Source of the DNA: Cordilura impudica
Taxonomy: Eukaryota; Arthropoda; Insecta; Diptera; Scathophagidae
Length of the DNA stretch: 64,000 nucleotides
Assembly (NCBI GenBank): GCA_963682025.1
Contig: OY821518.1
Span: 36,665,059-36,729,058, forward strand
Direction: 5' to 3'
Part shown: piece by piece, positions 34,173 to 45,839 of the stretch
Numbering within the stretch: position 1 is the stretch's first letter
Layout: each line of letters starts with the position of its first letter
Position numbers and translations under genes: made by a program
Notes under the pieces: generated by a model
Database searches by the model: none
What the model was told of the DNA's origin: nothing
Seen by the model: the letters and a program-made list of their open reading frames with translations, nothing else

Positions 34173-34523
34173 TCTATAATATTAATAGGCAAGGCAATTT
34201 CTTGTGCCCGATGTTTCGTTCTACCATTTTATCCCGATTTCGACCAAACGTATATTATTTGAAAGCTATTTCTTTTTAGCCGTTTCGCAGACTTACAGAT
34301 TAAAAATTTTTTATTTTATTTTAAGTAAATTGCATATAAAGTTGCTAATAACACATACATAAAATTATACATATGCTATGTGTGTTTTATTAAATTTGTT
34401 AATGTGTTTGTTAATTAGTTTGTTATCTTCATTCACAATAATAATAAACCATAAAAGTTTTGGGTTGTGAATTGGATAAGTTGAAAAATTCGAATTCGAA
34501 TTTCAAGCGCTGGAATCTGCTAG
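34173..34523 (+). mobile_element. Helitron-2 copy d
   Basis: TCTATAATATTAATAGGC start and CTAG at 34520-34523, flanked by A and T. The hairpin has decayed (ttcgaatttcaag). Confidence 0.75.
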
Positions 34524-35699
34524 TTTTATTAATTATTTCAATTCTTCCATACCTTATTGTATAAATCTACTACAATAGAACACATTAGATTCTCGTTAAA
34601 TTGCAAGTATAAGCCGTTCCTGCTGGATAACAACTGAACTCAAGATCACGTCAGATACAAACCACTCATTTCTATGGCCTTTAATAACTTCACCCTTTCA
34701 GTTTTGTTCATTATTTTCCAGTCACAGGATTTTTTTTAAACTGACTCTATTATTATATTCTACAATAGAAAAAGCCACGAAACAAGATAAAAGCGTGTAA
34801 AAATCTCAAGCAAACGCAGTAGACAATGATAATACCAAAAACCATGTTAAAAATAGTGGAATAACAATACAAAACAAAAAAACAAAAACACTATGTTATA
34901 CTTGTAAAAGTATTGTTCACATACACATGGACACTAGTCGTACAATGTTCTAATCAATACACTTTCAATGCGTTTACGATATTAGTGGACATGTTTTGTT
35001 TGCTGTGAGTGGGTTATTTTTTCTTTAACAACAATGGTGTACTTGCAAAATGGTTTTCAAATGAACTTTGTTCCAAGTTTTTGCCACTGTCTACTTGTTT
35101 CTTTGGCTGTGGGTCTGTCAGTGATTGCATGAAAGTGCAATATAAATGAAAACGAAATGTGATTACACATGGTCATGTTTTCAGTTGTTCGGACAATACC
35201 ATTGACCAGTATTGTGTTAAACTGTGTAGTCTCTATTTGAGCGTATGATGTGTGTGTATATATATTTATACATGTTTCTATTATGTTTTTGGTAAGCGAA
35301 ATAACAACAAAGATATTGCGAACATACATACCCGTACAACCGTTATTTTTGTTCCACCAACAATTGCGCCAAAAGATATTTAAAGCTAACGCTTTAACCC
35401 GAGGATGTTATGGTTTTATAGATAAAAATAATTTAAAGATTAGCTTAATAATAAAAAGTTTATTAATGATATTAAATATTGCTATTAGTTTTATGACACC
35501 TTTAAATTAGTAAGAAAGTTGGAGTTGGTTCTGGCCTATTTCACTATATGACAGCCGTACTGGTGGCTGAGAAATTCCAAAGAGGGGTGAAAGTAATAAC
35601 CAAGTATAGTAAATCATGCAGAGGAATTAGCGTTTTCAGACCAAATTTTTTTATCGCTTTTATGAAATTTTTCTTTTGTGACCATTAAATGTAGAATTA
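34524..35699. other. Unassigned AT-rich DNA
   Basis: No supported gene or repeat-family match in this 1.2 kb stretch. Confidence 0.4.
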
Positions 35700-36390
35700 T
35701 TGTTGTAAAAAGGAGTTTCCTTACGGGCTAATGATGGTCAAATTTGGTGTAAATAAAAAGATCAATTTATTTTAATTTTTCACCCAACGTTTCGTCTGCT
35801 TTTTTCAGACTTCTTCAGGAGTGTATAATTTTATTTAAATTCTGGCGACAAAATAAAATAGATATAAAACAAATTTTTAAATTATTTTTAGAAAAATATT
35901 TTTAGAAAAAGAAAATTAATGTTTGTATCCCTGATCAACTTACGATTCTATATTACATCCTACTAATTGTAGTCACTTATTTATCTAAAAAAAAACTGGA
36001 CTTCACGACACAGAAATTGTAAATAAATAAATAAATAAAATAAATAAATAAATGATGACAACACAGTACACAGATATCACAAATTGATCTTAACACTAGT
36101 ATCACAGAACTTTAACTATTATACTAAGTAATTGCAACCGAATATTGTAGCTTTGTGTTGTCTTTATCCTCTCTTGTGTTCATGGCATATTCTAATCGCT
36201 GTTGTATGCGTAAACTTTCTAATGTATATCGTTTATTTATTCTCCTCTCCTTATCCAGTATTTTTACTTCGTCAAAATTAGCCATATGATTATTTTCTTT
36301 CACATGCTGAGCGAGTGCTGTGGTTTCTCTCTGTTTGTTTATCGCCCTTTTTGTTTTTTTTCCTAATCTTGACATTGTAGTGGCCAGAAT
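35700..36390 (-). pseudogene. Penelope-like element 3' fragment (GIY-YIG tail)
   Basis: The - strand frame 36375-36124 reads RETTALAQHVKENNHMANFD then EVKILDKERRINKRYTLES, the C-terminal segment of the GIY-YIG endonuclease of Penelope-like retroelements. The GIY and YIG boxes and the reverse transcriptase are missing; the copy is cut at about 36390. Downstream lies a ~420-bp AT-rich tail with an (aaat)n tract near 36020-36050 and a hammerhead-like motif at 35789-35818, where such elements carry their terminal repeats. Only ~83 codons remain, so it is inactive. Confidence 0.7.
35789..35818 (-). ncRNA. Hammerhead ribozyme-like core
   Basis: On the - strand: CTGAAGA, then GTCTG, an A-rich loop and CAGAC (stem II), then GAAAC. 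This is the CUGANGA ... GAAA order of the hammerhead core. Penelope-like elements are known to carry minimal hammerheads in their terminal repeats. I could not place stem III or the cleavage site, so activity is open. Confidence 0.5.
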
Positions 36391-36639
36391 ACTAAATCTA
36401 GCAGCCTTAGCGAAATTTTAAAATTCAGAATCCGGCAATTTTTTTTGTTTTTTGAAAACTTAAACCCCAACGGATTTTTTCAGTTTTCTTTCTTGTTTTG
36501 TTCCTAATATTCGCACAGCTGTGAGCCTTCAAACTTATCACATGTTTCACCGAGTCCAACAACTATTTTTGATCTTTTTTTTTACTGATAGAAAAAAATT
36601 AAATATTAAAATTAAATATTAATTTTTAATTTTTTGAAC

Positions 36640-39110
36640 CAAATGTATTTTCGCTCCAAATATAGCAAAGAACAATACCACCAAACTCAAAAACAATTGA
36701 GAAATTTTATTAGCAAACTTTTACAAAAGTAGAAAGAAAGTCGCAGAGTTTTGGCAGTGTTCGAAGAGCGAAATAAGATGTGGTTGGTTGAAGAGATTAT
36801 GTTCGCTAATCCAGCCATTGCCCAACGTAAAGCGAAACATTTTTCAGAGAGCACAAGCAAGACTAAAAAAAAAATGCATCAATCGCCAATGAAAAACTAA
36901 CCAAGAGTTAATGGTAGGGGCGAGCATGAGTCTTTAAAGGCCGGAAAAAAAGCGCTTCACAGGCGCTCCAAAAATCCTTAAATCTGTAAACTCTGAACCA
37001 AAAGCCCCTGTTCCGTATACAGCTGAGGTAGTTTTAGCTCTTTGTACTGATGTCATACAAACTAATGCAATCTAGTGACAAAGAACGAAACTGCAATATT
37101 TATCCAAGCTACGATATTTTGGCTAAAACAAAATCGGAGTGTTACCCCAGTGACATGCAAAGTCTCGTAGATCATACCATTGTATATATAATATAAGGCT
37201 TGTTAGCAGCTTTTAAGGATCTCGTGACTGAAGGCAATAATAATGATTGCATAAAAGCAATATTCAAATGTGGCTGTGACGGCAACAGTGGGCATTCTCC
37301 TTACTGTCAACGTTTCAGTGTTTCTGATACTGGAACACATGATGAGCATTTATTTGCTGTATGTATTGTTCCTTTACAAATTAAAAAGGGACCCGCAATA
37401 TATGGTAAAATAACCGGACTTTTTCAACTCAGTTCTGCAGACCCATTAAAATTATTTTTGAAAAAGAGTCAGCGGATTTAGTTAGAGCTGAGATAGGAAA
37501 TGTGAATTGAGAAGTAACACACAATACATGATCAATGGAAAAGTGTTTAATACCATAGACTCATCACCACTGGCTTGTGGAATATGTGGGGCGACACCAA
37601 AATTGATGAACAACCTAAATTTAGTTCAAGTGATGTAGCCACAAAACCACTTATACGAATATAGATTGTCGACATTTCATGCTTGGATATGGTGCTACGA
37701 GTGTACAATTCATATCGCCTACAGAATACCGATAATAAGAAATTGGTAAATTCGTGGAGAAAATAAAGAAATTGCTCAACAAACAAAAAAAAAAAAAAGG
37801 AAATTCAACACGAAATAAGAGAAAAAAAGTTAGTCGGTCTAGACCGACTATACGATACCCTATACCACGCGTTTAGGTCCAAATAATTAGATATAGAAAA
37901 TAACCAACAACCAAATTTGGGTGGCATTATTATTAATTTTTTTGGCTGCAGATATAAAAATGTTTATATCGGGTGCCATATATATATGGGGACTGGGTCG
38001 AAAACTGGATCGACACTGAGCATATTTGGCAAAGACACTTATATTTGCAAAAAATATATACAAACCAAATTTGAGAAAAATCTGTGCAATATTTTCGTTT
38101 TTTGATGGATTTAAGTGAAGATCGGGAAGCTGTTCTATATGGGGCCTATGAATAAGAATTGTCCTATGGGAATTATTTTTCGACTACTGATTAATGGATA
38201 TAGTCAACACATAAAAACACAATTTGACTGAGATCTATATGATAATTTGGATCTTATGGCAATTTATGTCGATTTCATAGGGGTCATTTGTATGGGGCTA
38301 GGTCTGAACATAGACCGAATTTCACCAATTTCAACACCATTCATTCTATGGCCGATGAAAGCTTATATACCAAATTTCATCGATATATATTCATAGTTGC
38401 GACCTGTAGTTTTATTAAAAAGTTTACATGGACACACAGACGGACGGACGGACGGACGGACATCGCTAAATCGACTCAGAAAGTGATTCTGAGTTGATCG
38501 GTATAATAAAGATGGGTCTAGATCAAATATTTTTGGTAGTTACAAACAGCAGCACAAAGTCATTATACCCAAACCACATAGTGGTATAGGGTATAAAAAT
38601 GGGTATATTGCTGGACATTGTAACGACGGGTTCAGGGAATACCAACACTGGGAGTAGTGGCGTACAAGTTGAACTTATCAAAAGGTTTAGTTTAAAATTG
38701 CGTACAATGGTATGTGGGTATGCAGTTAACGTAGAGGTTTTCGCTTATATGGTTGGGAAACGGAAAACATATTTGTTTATATGCCTCCATATGCATATAA
38801 AATATAAATATATGGAGCACATATTATTGAAAAAGTTTCAGTACCTATAGGAATGATGTCAGAAGAGGCACTTGAGGAATGAAACAAAGATTTTCGCAGT
38901 TATAGGCTGAACCACACGAGAAAAGGGTCGAGATTGCATACAGTGGAAGGCTTACTGCACGCTCTATTGGTTTCGTCGGATCCTTTTCTTATATCTAAAT
39001 TTAAAAGCACCTCGAAGTACTCCAACAGAAATACCTCAAAATAGAAAATGAGTTCAAGCAGCTTCTTTTTAATATAAATGATCATCCTGACAGCCTTAAT
39101 TTTCAAAGAT
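36640..39110 (+). pseudogene. Old Transib transposase relic, split by a HINE
   Basis: A RAG1-related DDE transposase remnant. In order: KRFTGAPKILKSVNSEP and YTAEVVLALCTDVIQTNAI (~36945-37070); NIYPSYDILAKTKSECYPSD; KCGCDGNSGHSPYCQRFSVS (first catalytic Asp kept); VCIVPLQIKKGP; MINGKVFNTI; CGICGATPKLMNN (zinc knuckle); FHAWIWCYECTIHIAYR. After the HINE (37815-38595): LDIVTTGSGNTNTG, where the second-Asp box DGNT is deleted, VELIKRFSLKLRTMVCGYAV, and PIGMMSEEALEE with the catalytic Glu. It matches the younger Transib at 45088-48921 part for part but on the other strand. Many stops and frame changes. The ends are too decayed to place. Confidence 0.8.
37815..38595 (-). mobile_element. HINE copy 7, nested in Transib relic
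   Basis: Full length with a GGAC tract near 38441-38463. The AGTCGGTCTAGACCGACT palindrome core is intact, but its outer bases are changed (gttagtcgg). Confidence 0.8.
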
Positions 39111-39191
39111 CTGAATATTTTTTTTTCTATTTCTTTTTTTATTTTCTTGTAAACTTCTTCTTGTTTTTTTATTTTACTAGTGTAATGAAAA

Positions 39192-39970
39192 CAAGTAAGA
39201 AAATTATAGTCGGTCTAGACCGACTATACGATACCCTATACCATGCGTTTAGAAACCCTATTTCTTAGGCCCAACTAACTGGACATAGAAAATAAGCAAA
39301 AACCAAATTTGAGTGGGATTTTTATTAATTTTTTTGGCTGCAGATATAAAAAAGTTCATATCGGATGCTATATCTATAAAGGGGCTAGGTCCAAAAATGG
39401 ACCGATCCTGATCATGTTTGGTAAAGTCTCTTGTATTTTGCAAAAATATGTACAAACAAAATTTGAGAAGAATCAGTGCAATATTTTTGTTTTTTAATAG
39501 ATTTAACTGAAGATCGGGAAGCAGCTCTATATGGGGTCAAACGGATCATTTTTGGACTACTCATTAGTGGATGTAATGAACGCATACAAACCCAATTTGA
39601 GTAAGATCTATATGACAATTTGGATCTTATGGCAATTTATGTCGATTTCATATGGGTAATTTGTATGGGGGCTAGGTCTGAACATAGACCGATTCTCACC
39701 AATTTGAATAGCGTTCATCCCATGGCCGATAGAAGCTTACATACCAAATTTCATCAAAATATATTCATATTTGCGACCTGCAGTTTGATTACAAGCTTTA
39801 CATGGACACACAGACGGACGGACGGACGGGCGGACATTGTTAAATCAACTCAGAAAGTGATTCTGATTCGATCGGTATAATTAAAGATGGGTCTAGTTCA
39901 ACTATTTTTGGTTGTTACAAACAGCAGCACAAAGTCATTATACCCAAACCACATAGTGGTATAGGGTATA
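39192..39970 (-). mobile_element. HINE copy 8
   Basis: Full length and very close to copies 1, 6 and 13, with an intact 24-base palindrome. The GGAC tract near 39817-39835 has one ggg c change. Confidence 0.85.
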
Positions 39971-40387
39971 AAAAAATATTCTATCATTTTATTTTATTGG
40001 ATGGTTATATATGGATCTACAGGTTATATAAATATACATATATAAAAATAATAAAAAAAACTCATTCACAATTTTTTCTGTTTTTGAAGTTACTAACAAA
40101 GCACCGTTAAATTGGGTATTTCGACCACTGTGCATTGGTTTGCTTAATTTTTCAGCGATAACTCAAGAACCGGTATTGATTTCTTATTTTCTTCTTCAGC
40201 AAATAGCTTCAGCAAATCAAGTTGAACTAATTTTATCGAATGAAATCTCCCAGAAATTTAAAATTTTCCTCTTTTTTATTAATTTTTCTGAGCAATTTGA
40301 TATATGCACGGCGCAACGCGGCATAAGATAAATATTTATTAGTTGAGTAGATGATGTTATGTATGTACTGAGTATAAGTGATATTTT
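39971..40387. other. Unassigned AT-rich DNA
   Basis: Nothing assignable between two HINEs of opposite orientation. Confidence 0.4.
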
Positions 40388-41104
40388 TATACCCTATACA
40401 ACTATGTGGTTTGGGTGTAATGACTTTGTGCTGCTGTTTGTAACTACCAAAAAAATTTAACCTAGACCCATCTTTTATTATACCGATCGAATCAGAATCA
40501 CTATCTGATTCGATATAACGATGTCCGTCCGTCCGTCCGTCTGTGTCCATGTAAAGTTTGTAATCAAACAGCTGGTCGCAAATATGAGAATCGGTCCATG
40601 TTCAGACCTAGCCCCCATACAAATGACCCCTATGAAATCGACATAAATTGCCATAAGATACAAATTATCATATAGATCTTACTCAAATTGGGTTTGTATG
40701 CATTTATTACATCCATTAATGAGTAGTCCAAAAATAATCCATTTGGACAATTCTTAGTCATAGGCCCCATATAGAGCTGCTTCCCGATCTTCACTTAAAT
40801 CTATAAAGAAAAACAAAAATATTGCACAGATTTTTCTCAAATTTGGTTTGTGTGTATTTTTTCAAAACATAAGTGACTTTACCAAATGTGGTCAGGATCG
40901 GTCTATTTTTTGAATTAGTCCACATATAAATATAGCACCCGATATGAACTTTTTCATATCTGCAGCCAAAAAAATTAATAACAATGCCACTCAAATTTGG
41001 GTTTTGCTTATTTTCTATATCCAGTTAGTTGGACCGAAGAGATAGGGTTTTTAAACCATGGTATAGGGTATCGTATGATCGGTCTAGACCAACTATATTT
41101 TTCA
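40388..41104 (+). mobile_element. HINE copy 9
   Basis: Starts TATACCCTATACAAC. It has an internal deletion of ~100 bp after the GTCC tract (tatgagaatcggtcc near 40585). The palindrome is partly degraded. Confidence 0.8.
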
Positions 41105-41171
41105 CTGTTAATAGTAAATTAAACATAAATCAATACTTTTTACAAATGAGTAATGAAATCTTGTACTCAGC

Positions 41172-41677
41172 GCCTATACCACTATGTGGTCGGGGTATAA
41201 AGACTTTGTGCTGATGTTTGTAAAATATTTGACCTATACATATCTCAGAATCACTCTCTGAGTCGATTTAGACATTGTTTTTCTATCAGTCTGTCCATCT
41301 GTGATCAAACTACAGGTCGCAAATATGACTATATTTAGATGAAATATTATGTATAAGCTTCATGTTCTGACGTAGTCCCCATACAAATAACCCCTAAGAG
41401 ATCAATTTAAATTGGTATAATATCCAAAATGTTATATTGATCTCCGTCAAATTGGTAAGGATCGGTTCATTTTTTGACCTACTTCCCATATAAATATAGC
41501 ATCCGATATGAGCTTTTTTCATATCCGAAGACTAAATAATTAATAACAATGCCACTCAAATTTGGTTTATGCTTATTTTCTATATCTTATTAGTTGGAGC
41601 TAAGAGATAGGGTCTCTAAACGCATGACATAGGGTATCGTATAGTCGGTCAAGGCTGATAATAATTTGCTTACTTGT
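41172..41677 (+). mobile_element. HINE copy 10, shortened
   Basis: Starts cctataccactatgtgg, and the GTCC tract is reduced to ctatcagtctgtccatctg. About 270 bp of the middle is missing. The palindrome is degraded, and the end reads cttacttg. Confidence 0.75.
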
Positions 41678-42470
41678 TTGGTTATAAGTTTGTTACTTCA
41701 TCCGACCTATATGGCCGCAATGAAAAAAATATTTCGCCAGCTAAAAGAAACTATACAGCCATCTCCAATTAGCACGATTTAATGCATATAGCCACTCTAC
41801 ACAACCATTACCTTTGCAATGGAGGTTAGGGCGAGCTATTTAATTAGCAAAAACTATATTAAACGAGAAGTTATGTCATATAACCGGAAACGCATGCATA
41901 ATTCCAGCGGAAAATTCGTCCCAGTTATCGCTTTCTTCATCATCCTCCAACATCTTGCTAATAACCCCAGATTCCTTTTTCTTTAAACAACAAAAAATTA
42001 GTAAACTTGTTTACAATGATATATTAAAAAAATAATGCTTATTTATAAAAAGAATATTTAAGCAGACGAAATGAAACATTCAGAAACCAGATATCGTGAA
42101 AGGAGCAGTTTTTAGGAATGTTTAAAATCGGTTGGTATACATGTGTACCAATCGTACCGAAAGGATCAAGAAACCAAGCCAATATTTATTTTTAAAATAC
42201 TAAACGATACAAGTATTGCAGCCACTCCAAACATTTTCGTACTAATCTCAAATTTTTATGCACAAATCTCGATCAAGGTTATACAATAGGGTAGAGGATT
42301 TTAGAAAAATTCTAGTTTTTATACTTGGAACCTCCAGAAAAATTTAAAGCGATATGAATATAACCTTTGTAAGCTTGTAGGCCAAGAATATTTACATTCA
42401 GAGTCGAAAATTCAAGCCAAATTAAATATATGTGTTGGTAAATTAAATGGAAACGTTTTGATTCTAAAAA
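41678..42470. other. Unassigned DNA with weak coding-like text
   Basis: On the - strand near 41895-41990 one frame reads SKMLEDDEESDNWDEFSAGI, and near 41750-41810 another reads CVEWLYALNRANWRWLYSFF. The composition looks like decayed protein-coding sequence, but I recognise no family. Confidence 0.25.
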
Positions 42471-43191
42471 CAAGTACGAAAATTATAGTCGGTCTAGCCC
42501 GACTATATGATACCCTATACCATGGTTTAGAGACCCTATCTCTTCGGTCCAACTAATTGGATATAGCAAATAAGCATAAACCAAATTTGAGTGGCATTTT
42601 TATTAATTTTTTTGGCTGCAGATATGAAAAGGTTCATGTCGGATGATATGTCTATATGGGGACTAGGTCCAAAAAAGGATCGATCCTGACCATATTTGGT
42701 AGAGTCACTTACACTTTGAAAAAATATATACAAACCAAATTTGAGAAAAATCTGTGCAATATTTTTGTTTTTTGATAGATTTATGTGAAGATCGGGAAGC
42801 AGCTCTATATGGGGCCTATGACTAAGAATTTCCTATAGGGATAATTTTTGGACTACTCATTAATGGATGTAATAAACACATACAAAACCCAATTTGAATG
42901 AGATCTATATGATAATTTGGAACTTAAGGCAATTTATGTCGATTTCATAGGTGTCATTTGTATGGGGACTAGGTCTGAACATGGTCCGATTCTCACTAAT
43001 TTCAATAGCGTTCATTCCATGCCTGGTGAAAGCTTATATGCCAAATTTCATCAAAATATGTTCATATTTGCGACCTGTATTTTGATTACAAAATTTGCAT
43101 GGACACACAGACGGACGGACGTACATTGCTATTTCGACTCAAAAAGTGATTCTGCGTCGATCGGTATAATTACATAGTGGTATATGGTATA
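42471..43191 (-). mobile_element. HINE copy 11
   Basis: Nearly full length. The palindrome has one change (agcccgac), the GGAC tract is short (near 43111-43125), and ~60 bp before the 5' box are deleted (ggtataattacatagtgg). Confidence 0.8.
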
Positions 43192-43232
43192 ATGATTGGA
43201 TCGATTCGTAATGTGAAAATTAGAGATGACCC

Positions 43233-45087
43233 TTGTTAAAGAAATTAGACAGTTATCGTATATCGGGTACTGATATGGACAGAAAGGCGTACATTCAAAG
43301 TAAAGTCAATTGTAATGGATTATGTGATGAGAAAAAGCTAAATACTAAGATTCGCAACATACAAAAGTTAAATACAATTAAAAATAGTTCTGAATGGTGG
43401 AAATCAGCTAATTCGCTACGAAATCGTCAACCCAGACTAGGTAATAATTTATCGGTGGACGATTTTCAAAATTTTTGCAGACGTTATTATCCAACTCGCA
43501 ATCCCAATTGTTACTACAATGTTGTACAACAAATATCATTGACCCTGTTCTTGATTCTCCTTTAGAGATGAGAGCTTCTACTAGTAGTTGGTTCTTTGAA
43601 ATCTGGTAAAGCACAGGGAATGGATAGAATAAGTTATGAATTCTATAAAAACGCTTCAAGTAACTTAATTGAAGAATTGTTAGACCTCTTCAATCAAATA
43701 TTCCTGCGTGAAGGAATACTGAAATCATTTAAACAATCTTTAATAATTCCATATCTTAAAAAGGGCGATCCTAATACTGTATCCCAATACAGAGGAATTT
43801 CGTTGCTTGATGCCGTTTATAAAATTTTTACGGGGCTCATTCTTAATCGGATTAATAGTTGGATTGACTGCAATATCATGCTCATCGAGTACCAAGCAGG
43901 TTTTCCATTATTGACAATCTATTCAATCTTACGTCTATTGTGAACATAAATTTTAATTCAGGAAAGAAGACTTATGCATTATGTGTAGATTTGGTATAAA
44001 CTAAACAAATTAGGATTGTCTAACAAATTAGTAAATTTGCTGCGTAATCTATATGAAGGTACAACTAGTCAGGTATGGGATGGATGCCCATTATCTGTTC
44101 CTTTCATAGTCTCACAGGGTGTTAAGCAAGGATGTCTTTAAAGCCCCACCCTTTTCTCATTATATATAAATGATATCCATCACTACATATGTTATGACAT
44201 TACCATTGCTGGGACAGTTGTTAAAGTATTATTGTATGCCGACGACATAGTTCTTTTATCGGATTTGCCAATTGAGTTGCAGAAGATGATTAATACCCTG
44301 TATGAGTACTGCTGTCAGTGGAGCCTAAAAATCAACCTTGATAAGTCTAAAATCCTTGGATTTAGAAAAGCGAACGGAATTCCCAGAGATTTAAGTTGGA
44401 AATTTGGGAATATCTTAATAGAGATAGTGAACGAATACAAATATTTGGGGCTTCTCTATTACTTTTAACCTATCTTTCATAAAGCATCTCGAGTCTAAAC
44501 TCTCATCCTCTAAAACTGCCATAAATGCAAATTGGTTAGGTTATATTTTTCACCCTAAAATCTCAAATAAAATTAAAATTTTTGATACAGCTGCGAAGTC
44601 AGCATTGTGTTATGGAGCACAAATATGGGGCTATCGTAGTTTTGAAGAAGTAGAAAAATTGTTAAGATATTTCTTGAAAAAAATGCTATTCCTTCCAATA
44701 TATACGCCTATATTTCTTGGTACTTTACATTTACATTTTTCGTACATTAGAAAGATTTTTAAAGATTGCCTCGATTATTAGCCGAATAAACTGTGAGTAC
44801 CAAATCTTTTTGGCTTGAGCACTGGTATTCTTTATGTGACCAAATTGGAATTTCACTTAATTTTGAGACATGGAGACTTAATTTGGCTCAACATCACCGG
44901 GTTATGCTTGAATCTCTAAGAAATATGGAAATTGATACATTCACACAATGCGCCAGAAACTCTAGATTTCATGATATGTATCCAAAACTACAGTACTATA
45001 CATCTCCTTATTTTATAGATGGTAATAGTGCTCATTTTGTAAGTACTATTTTAAAGGCGAGAGGTGGTCTATTGCATTTAAGCGCCC
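43233..45087 (+). pseudogene. LINE B reverse transcriptase region
   Basis: Fragments in several frames: EWWKSANSLRNRQPRLG; then SGKAQGMDRISYEFYKNAS and YLKKGDPNTVSQYRGISLLD (RT boxes 1-2); TYALCVDLV, where the usual DFxxAFD box is lost by deletion; GVKQGCL then a stop in box 4; LLYADDIVLLSDL (YADD catalytic box intact); WSLKINLDKSKILGFRKANG; VNEYKYLGLLY; CYGAQIWGYRSFEEVEKLL; and a C-terminal part FHDMYPKLQYYTSPYF ending RGGLLHLSA at the Transib target. The reading frame then continues at 48927. At least five stops or slips. The Jockey/I/L2-type group fits but I do not assign a clade. Confidence 0.7.
45083..45087. repeat. 5-bp target duplication, left (Transib)
   Basis: CGCCC, identical to 48922-48926. 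A GC-rich 5-bp duplication is the Transib signature. Confidence 0.9.
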
Positions 45088-45839
45088 CACAGTGGACCAT
45101 TTGACGAGAAGGCGGTCAAAAAGGTATAACTTTTGATTGGATTGGAATTATGATATGCGGGTTTTTTTGGTTGGTAGGTGAGACTTTGGCCTTTAAGTTT
45201 TGCTATAAAACGTAATTCTTGACCGAAAATAAAAAAGTTACGGAGTGTTTAAATTACATTTTTATTTGTAGTTGAATTTTAGTACAAAAGTGAAGTGCTA
45301 AAAGGTAAAAAAAGGTTTTTTTTTAATATAATGTCTTATTTTTTCAGTTAATTTTACAACTAATACTTTTTAACAATTTTTTAAGTTAATTTTTTCAGAA
45401 ACTGCCAAACTTTGGCCCCGTAAACTTTTTAGTCCTAATGTGCACAAGAGCCAAAGGTTGTTTTTTTTTGAAAGATCCCGAGTTAAAATATAATTTATTA
45501 AACAGCGAACTTAAAAGTTACCTTATATTGGTTCAAGATAGAGAAGTTTCAATGAAAAACTCGTATGTTCTTGCTTTAGTTAAATTTTTTTTAATTATCT
45601 TTTTAAATATATCTATATCAATTTTTATGGTAAATTTATGAAATATAACAATTTTTATTGTAAATTTACAAAATATATAAATTTTTAAATCAAGAAAATT
45701 TTTTAACTATATAAAAAAAAAGTGTAACTTATTGTTAGTGTAATGAAAAAGTTCTTTAAATCAACCAATTTTAGTAAAAATTTCTTCTAAATAGCCTTGA
45801 TTTTCATTTTCTAGAAGTCGTTTAGCTTCTTCGTCTAAT

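Noticed and set aside
36376..36440. cattgtagtggccag as the left end of the old Transib
   Set aside because: Resembles CACAGTGGACCAT only with several changes, and no matching right end or 5-bp duplication could be found.
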